The notes beneath the pieces are model-generated. The model worked only from the letters and a program-made list of their open reading frames with translations. It did no database searches and was not told where the DNA came from. A stretch of DNA of 16,456 nt. Source: Christiangramia sp. (GTDB lineage: Bacteria > Bacteroidota > Bacteroidia > Flavobacteriales > Flavobacteriaceae). Of the stretch, positions 12,441 through 16,456 are shown in pieces. Position 1 is the stretch's first letter; each line of letters begins with the position of its first letter. The stretch is taken from contig JAGXII010000156.1 in assembly GCA_024635735.1 (NCBI GenBank), positions 1-16,456 on the forward strand. Direction: 5' to 3'. Made by a program: the position numbers and the translations under genes.

Positions 12441-13706
12441 TTATTCACCCATTAAGTAATTAATATTGTAAACTGTATTGTTAAGATCTACCCTGGCCTT
12501 TGCTTCTTCCAAACGGTAGTTCAATACTTTTCTCTCCATTCTTAAAAGCTCTTCAAAATCTTGCTCCCCATTGGAGAATTCGGTTTGCAAAAGGTCCAGG
12601 GAACGTTCGGAAATATCGGCTAGATTGCGATTCAATTTAATCCTTCTCAAGGCGTCCTGGTATTCCTGGAACATCATTTCAACCTGTGTGGTTAATTGAT
12701 TTTCTGTATTTTCCTTTCTGAATTCCACAGCCTCTTTTTTAAGATTCGCCTCCCTGCGCATCGCCTTATATTTTCCACGATAGAGAGGAATGCTCACTCC
12801 CACTTGCGGAAATACCAGCGCATCTTTGCCGTTATCCGGCAGATCCATATCTGTTCTCGGGGAGATATTGATGTAATTTACGCCAAGGTTAAAACTGGGC
12901 AGCCCCATTTTTCTGGCTACCTCCTCCTGATTCTCAAAAGCATTCCTTTGATATGCCAGTTTTTTTAGCCGTGGACTGTTTTGCCTTACCGAATCCAAAA
13001 CTGCTTCTTTATCATAGAATAGCTCCTCTCTCCAGAGGGAATCGGGGAAAGCTATATCCTGGGGAAGATCCGTATTGAGTAATTGTGCAAAATTAGCTTT
13101 CAGCGGAAGTTTCCTGTCCTCCAGCAGAAGCAAATGATCTTTTAATTCCTGCTCTTCCATTTCAACCCTAAGGACATTGACGAAACCGGTTCTTCCTCCT
13201 TCAAAATTCACTCTAGCCATTTCCTTAAAAGAGGCTAAAAGATCCAGGTTCTCCTTAGTAATCTTTATGGCCTTGTCCAGGTAATAAAGTTCATCATAAG
13301 TGATTCCCACATCTTTATAGAGGTTAAGCTTCGTATCAACAAATTCTTCATACTGGGCTTTAGCCATTTGCGTCGCAACATCTTTTTTTGAACTCAATGT
13401 CCCGAACCAGGGAAACATCTGTGATACTGATGTATTAAATCGTTGCGCACCAAGCCTGGTTTCCACCGGCTCCAGGAATATTCCGAAGGCGACAGTAGGA
13501 TCTGGCAGAGCCCCTACCTGCGGCACCTGCTCCATAGCTGCCATATAATCATTAAAAGCTGCTTTTAGCTCAGGATTATTCTCTCCGGCCACCTGCATAT
13601 ATTCATCCAGCTGTACCTGAGCCAGCAAGGATCCTGAAAAGAACAGGAAGAAGATTGCTGAAAGCAGAGAAATGGTGGATGTACTATTTCTACGATTATT
13701 TTTCAT
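12441..13706 (-). CDS. cusC: CusC-type TolC-family outer-membrane channel
   Basis: The 421-residue product has a signal peptide (about 1-30, ending SGSLLAQ) and the duplicated OEP/TolC layout of long coiled-coil helices with beta strands. The first half shows LDEYMQVAGENNPELKAAF and GALPDPTVAFGIF. The second half shows VRQNSPRLKKLAYQRNAFEN, FPQVGVSIPLYRGKYKAMRR and LDLLQTEFSNGEQDFEELLR. No lipidated Cys follows the signal, unlike E. coli CusC. It is the outer-membrane exit duct for the CusBA complex. Its ATG lies inside the last codons of cusA (11-base overlap), and cusB begins one base after its stop, so the three genes form a tight cusA-cusC-cusB operon. Confidence 0.9.
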   Translation of the reverse strand: MKNNRRNSTSTISLLSAIFFLFFSGSLLAQVQLDEYMQVAGENNPELKAAFNDYMAAMEQVPQVGALPDPTVAFGIFLEPVETRLGAQRFNTSVSQMFPWFGTLSSKKDVATQMAKAQYEEFVDTKLNLYKDVGITYDELYYLDKAIKITKENLDLLASFKEMARVNFEGGRTGFVNVLRVEMEEQELKDHLLLLEDRKLPLKANFAQLLNTDLPQDIAFPDSLWREELFYDKEAVLDSVRQNSPRLKKLAYQRNAFENQEEVARKMGLPSFNLGVNYINISPRTDMDLPDNGKDALVFPQVGVSIPLYRGKYKAMRREANLKKEAVEFRKENTENQLTTQVEMMFQEYQDALRRIKLNRNLADISERSLDLLQTEFSNGEQDFEELLRMERKVLNYRLEEAKARVDLNNTVYNINYLMGE

Positions 13707-16437
13707 TGCTCGTCTCTTTTATAGATTTTTTCCAATTCCTTTCTTTCCACATACTATAGAGTACAGGCACTATGAACATTGTCATAACCTGAATAAGCAT
13801 CCCTCCAAAAGTAGGAATCGCCATAGGGATCATAATATCTGATCCTTTTCCAGTAGATGTAAGAACAGGCAATAAGGCTATTACTGCTACCGCAGCTGTC
13901 ATCATTGCCGGCCTTACCCTTTGTTTACCAGCATGTAGGACTGAGGTCCTTATTTCCTGAATTCCTTCTGGCCTTTCTTTATCGAACATCTGCTTGAGAT
14001 AAGTTCCCATGATCACCCCATCATCGGTCGCGATCCCGAACAAGGCTATGAAGCCTACCCAGACCGCCACACTTAAATTCACCGTACCCATCTGGAAGAG
14101 GTCCCGCATATTTTCACCGAAAATCGAAAAATCAAGGAACCAGCCCTGGCCATAAAGCCACAACATTATAAATCCGCCTGAAAAGGCAACAAAGACCCCT
14201 GAGAATACCATAAAAGTCGTTTGCAGGTTACCAAACTGGAAATAAAGGATCAATAAAATAGCCAATAACGAAATAGGGATTACAATTGCAAGGCGCTTGG
14301 TAGCTCTTATCTGGTTCTCATAATTTCCCGCGAATTTAAAATTCACGGATGGTGGAATCTCCAGCTCTCCACTATCTACCTTCGCCTTAATAAACCGCTG
14401 CGCCTGCTCTACCACTTCCATTTCAGAATAGCCGTCATTCTTGTCGAAGATCACATAACTATTTAGAAAAGTATCCTCACTTTTAATAGACTGCGGACCC
14501 TGGCGGTAAGTAAGCTCGGCAAGTTCGCCCAGGGGCACCTGTGTTCCAACGGGGGTAGGTATCAGAATTTTCTTCAAATCCTCAGGATTATCCCTGTATT
14601 CCCGGGCATAACGAACTCTTACAGAATATCTCTCACGGCCTTCGACAGTAGTGGTCTGTGAATTACCGCCTACAGCGGTTCCTATGAACATTTGCATATC
14701 TTCTACCGAAAGACCGTAACGAGCAATGGCCTGCCGGTCAATATCTATCTCCAGATAAGGTTTTCCCACGACCCTGTCAGCAAAAACTGAAGAAGATTTT
14801 ATACCGGGTACCTGCTGAAGGACCTTTTCAAGATCTAAACCTACTTTTTCAATTGTTTTCAAGTCAGGACCAAAGACCTTTAATCCCATAGGCGCCCTCA
14901 TCCCAGTTTGCAACATAATAAGACGGGTCTGAATAGGTTGCAGTTTGGGAGCCGACGTAAGGCCGGGAATATTTCTGGTACTTTTAACTATTTCTTCCCA
15001 GATATCATCAGTGCTTTGAATTTCGGGCCGCCATTGTCTGAAATATTCTCCATTATTATCAGGGATAAGCAATTCCACGTCCAAATCTGATATTTTGTCC
15101 TCTTCAGGTGAAAATGTACCTCCTCCATTCAGAACATATTCTTCATCATCATTCACTTTGAAACGTTGCCTGTGCCCGTCTTCGTCCAGAACATATTCGG
15201 GTACATACTGAATAATATTTTCATACATAGATATGGGTGCGGGATCAAGGGCCGACTTGGCGCGTCCCCATTTTCCTACTACCATGTTCACTTCAGGTAT
15301 TGCACTAACCCTTCTGTCCAGAAGGCTGATCACCTCGAGGTTTTCTTCAACCCCCGAATGTGGCATCGTGGTTGGCATAAGCAGGAAAGAACCTTCATCC
15401 AGAGGGGGCATAAATTCTTCCCCCAACCCGGGCCAGGTTTTAGTTAATGCCTGCCAGCCAGATGTTTGCCTTAGCTCAATACCAACTGCTTCTCCCCCGT
15501 TAGCCACAAATCCGAAGATCTTGTCAAATCCTTTCCAGGACATCATTCCCAGAAAGAAGATCACAATAGGAATAGCAAGGAATTTCCATTTATTTGCAAG
15601 GCACCATTTCAAAATTGGTGTATAATAATGCACCACTAACAATAAGGTCCCCAGAATAATTCCAAGCAGGATAATCACAAAGATCAGGTTAAAGAAATCA
15701 CTGTGCTGAGCCCCCAAAGGCAACCATTCAACAGCCAGGAAGTAAGTAGTTGTCAGGACGATTATTCCCATCGTAATAAGGCCAGAATATTTCCTGTGCT
15801 CCGGTTTCAGGTAATCCTTTGTAAGATTAACTGCTGCCAGGGCAATTAAGACGAGGCCTGCCCACACCACGTGGAAAATTGCTACATAAAGCCCTATTAC
15901 AATAAGGGCGATATTCCAGATCTTTTGGGATTTCTTTTTCCCGAATTTTATGGAAAAGATCCAGTAGGCGAAAGACGGAATGATGATCAAGCCCAACACC
16001 AGGGCTGCTAAAAGAGCGAAGGTCTTGGTAAAAGCCAGTGGACGGAAAAGCTTCCCTTCAGCCGCCTGCATCGCAAAAACCGGCAGAAAACTGATGATAG
16101 TAGTTGCCAGCGCTGTCATTACCGCAGAGGCCACTTCCACCGTGCTTTCATAAACCACCTCCAGCATCCGCTTTCCTTTCACCCCAATATTTCCAGCCAT
16201 TTCAAGATGGCGAATAATATTTTCAGTGAAAATAATTCCAACATCTACCATCACTCCAATTGCAATAGCAATACCTGAAAGTGCTACCACATTCGCGGGA
16301 ACATTGGCATACCTCATAACAATAAAGGTCATGAGCACTCCCACAGGCAATAAACTGGATATGATAATAGAAGCCCTAAGGTTCATAACTAGAATGAGCA
16401 CCACCAGGATACTGATAAGGACTTCGTGACTCAGGGC
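13696..16437 (-). CDS. cusA: CusA-type heavy-metal RND pump, 5' end missing
   Basis: The proton-driven inner-membrane pump of the CusCBA complex. Only 913 C-terminal residues are present: the contig ends in adapter sequence, removing roughly the first third (E. coli CusA has 1047 residues, and this form is longer). The visible part starts in a membrane helix, then TM4 with GIAIAIGVMVDVGIIFTEN, whose Asp and Glu are the proton-relay residues of Cu/Ag-type pumps. A later helix has ALFGIATDDGVIMGTYL. The porter region includes RLIMLQTGMRAPMGLKV. About 100 residues (encoded near 15619-15930) with extra hydrophobic segments are inserted between TM6 and TM7. Cu(I)/Ag(I) is the likely substrate from the TM4 motif and context, but the substrate is not proven. 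Any Met codon read upstream of 16437 is adapter-derived. Confidence 0.92.
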   Translation of the reverse strand, partial: ALSHEVLISILVVLILVMNLRASIIISSLLPVGVLMTFIVMRYANVPANVVALSGIAIAIGVMVDVGIIFTENIIRHLEMAGNIGVKGKRMLEVVYESTVEVASAVMTALATTIISFLPVFAMQAAEGKLFRPLAFTKTFALLAALVLGLIIIPSFAYWIFSIKFGKKKSQKIWNIALIVIGLYVAIFHVVWAGLVLIALAAVNLTKDYLKPEHRKYSGLITMGIIVLTTTYFLAVEWLPLGAQHSDFFNLIFVIILLGIILGTLLLVVHYYTPILKWCLANKWKFLAIPIVIFFLGMMSWKGFDKIFGFVANGGEAVGIELRQTSGWQALTKTWPGLGEEFMPPLDEGSFLLMPTTMPHSGVEENLEVISLLDRRVSAIPEVNMVVGKWGRAKSALDPAPISMYENIIQYVPEYVLDEDGHRQRFKVNDDEEYVLNGGGTFSPEEDKISDLDVELLIPDNNGEYFRQWRPEIQSTDDIWEEIVKSTRNIPGLTSAPKLQPIQTRLIMLQTGMRAPMGLKVFGPDLKTIEKVGLDLEKVLQQVPGIKSSSVFADRVVGKPYLEIDIDRQAIARYGLSVEDMQMFIGTAVGGNSQTTTVEGRERYSVRVRYAREYRDNPEDLKKILIPTPVGTQVPLGELAELTYRQGPQSIKSEDTFLNSYVIFDKNDGYSEMEVVEQAQRFIKAKVDSGELEIPPSVNFKFAGNYENQIRATKRLAIVIPISLLAILLILYFQFGNLQTTFMVFSGVFVAFSGGFIMLWLYGQGWFLDFSIFGENMRDLFQMGTVNLSVAVWVGFIALFGIATDDGVIMGTYLKQMFDKERPEGIQEIRTSVLHAGKQRVRPAMMTAAVAVIALLPVLTSTGKGSDIMIPMAIPTFGGMLIQVMTMFIVPVLYSMWKERNWKKSIKETSNEK

Positions 16438-16456
16438 CTGTCTCTTATACACATCT
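16438..16456. other. Tn5/Nextera mosaic-end adapter (artefact)
   Basis: The last 19 bases, CTGTCTCTTATACACATCT, are exactly the Tn5 mosaic end used in transposase-based libraries. Read on the minus strand it creates the false N-terminal peptide MYKRQ in front of cusA. This is untrimmed adapter at a contig end, not a genomic transposon. Confidence 0.95.

Noticed and set aside
12440..12448. GTG start for cusB overlapping the cusC stop
   Set aside because: An ATG three codons later, one base after the cusC stop, is the more usual start; the overlap form cannot be fully excluded.
16441..16452. GTG start giving MYKRQ for the CusA protein
   Set aside because: It lies wholly within the 19-base Tn5 adapter; the genuine N-terminus is missing.
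1..16456. CRISPR arrays, tRNA or rRNA genes, insertion sequences
   Set aside because: No regularly spaced repeats, no tRNA-like cloverleaf or rRNA sequence, and no transposase-like frame was recognised; the Tn5 end is adapter.

Overview
The window reads as one end of a contig from a member of Bacteroidetes, most likely a marine or soil flavobacterium (Flavobacteriaceae). The reasons are AT-rich DNA, no clear Shine-Dalgarno sequences before A-rich start regions, and gene families typical of that group (DUF3347 proteins, a long CusA with extra membrane segments, AraC regulators with a CxxC head). Genus is not resolvable from this sequence. Every gene I can support is on the minus strand, so the biological order runs from high to low coordinates.

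Layout in transcription order. 16438-16456 is a 19-base Tn5/Nextera mosaic end, i.e. sequencing adapter and not genome. It abuts a 5'-truncated cusA (13696-16437), followed by cusC (12441-13706) and a CusB whose C-terminus carries a Met/His-rich linker and a DUF3347 domain (10550-12439). Next come a free periplasmic DUF3347 protein (9989-10504), a strong hairpin (9932-9969), a lipoprotein with a CCxxC metal-site motif (9401-9847), a PII-like protein (8975-9310), a truncated DUF3347 remnant (8669-8908), a membrane DUF305 protein (8092-8580), a multicopper oxidase fused to a CopB-like outer-membrane barrel (5706-8054), a Met-rich repeat lipoprotein (5140-5673), a DUF2231 membrane protein (4362-5021), an ArsP-type permease (3136-4347), a PepSY membrane protein (2362-3072) and a DUF3347 lipoprotein (1726-2340) closed by a rho-independent terminator (1674-1706). 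Beyond it are an AraC regulator with a CxxC head (1087-1653), a decayed potassium-channel gene (648-1082) and the start of an SPW-like membrane protein (1-431).

Taken together this is a copper (possibly also silver) resistance island. CusCBA would expel Cu(I) across the envelope; the oxidase would convert periplasmic Cu(I) to Cu(II); and several small Met-, His- and Cys-rich envelope proteins (four DUF3347 modules, the 18-residue repeat lipoprotein, the CCxxC lipoprotein, DUF305) look like chelators or carriers feeding these machines. The AraC protein is the obvious candidate regulator. No copper P-type ATPase is visible in the window. The parts with most potential novelty are the DUF3347 set with its CPM...MxxCG signature, the exact five-unit 18-residue Met-rich repeat, and the oxidase-barrel fusion. 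No RNA genes, CRISPR arrays, insertion sequences or confident promoters were found. No gene-free stretch exceeds 300 bases; the longest (432-647) holds only a possible leader motif.
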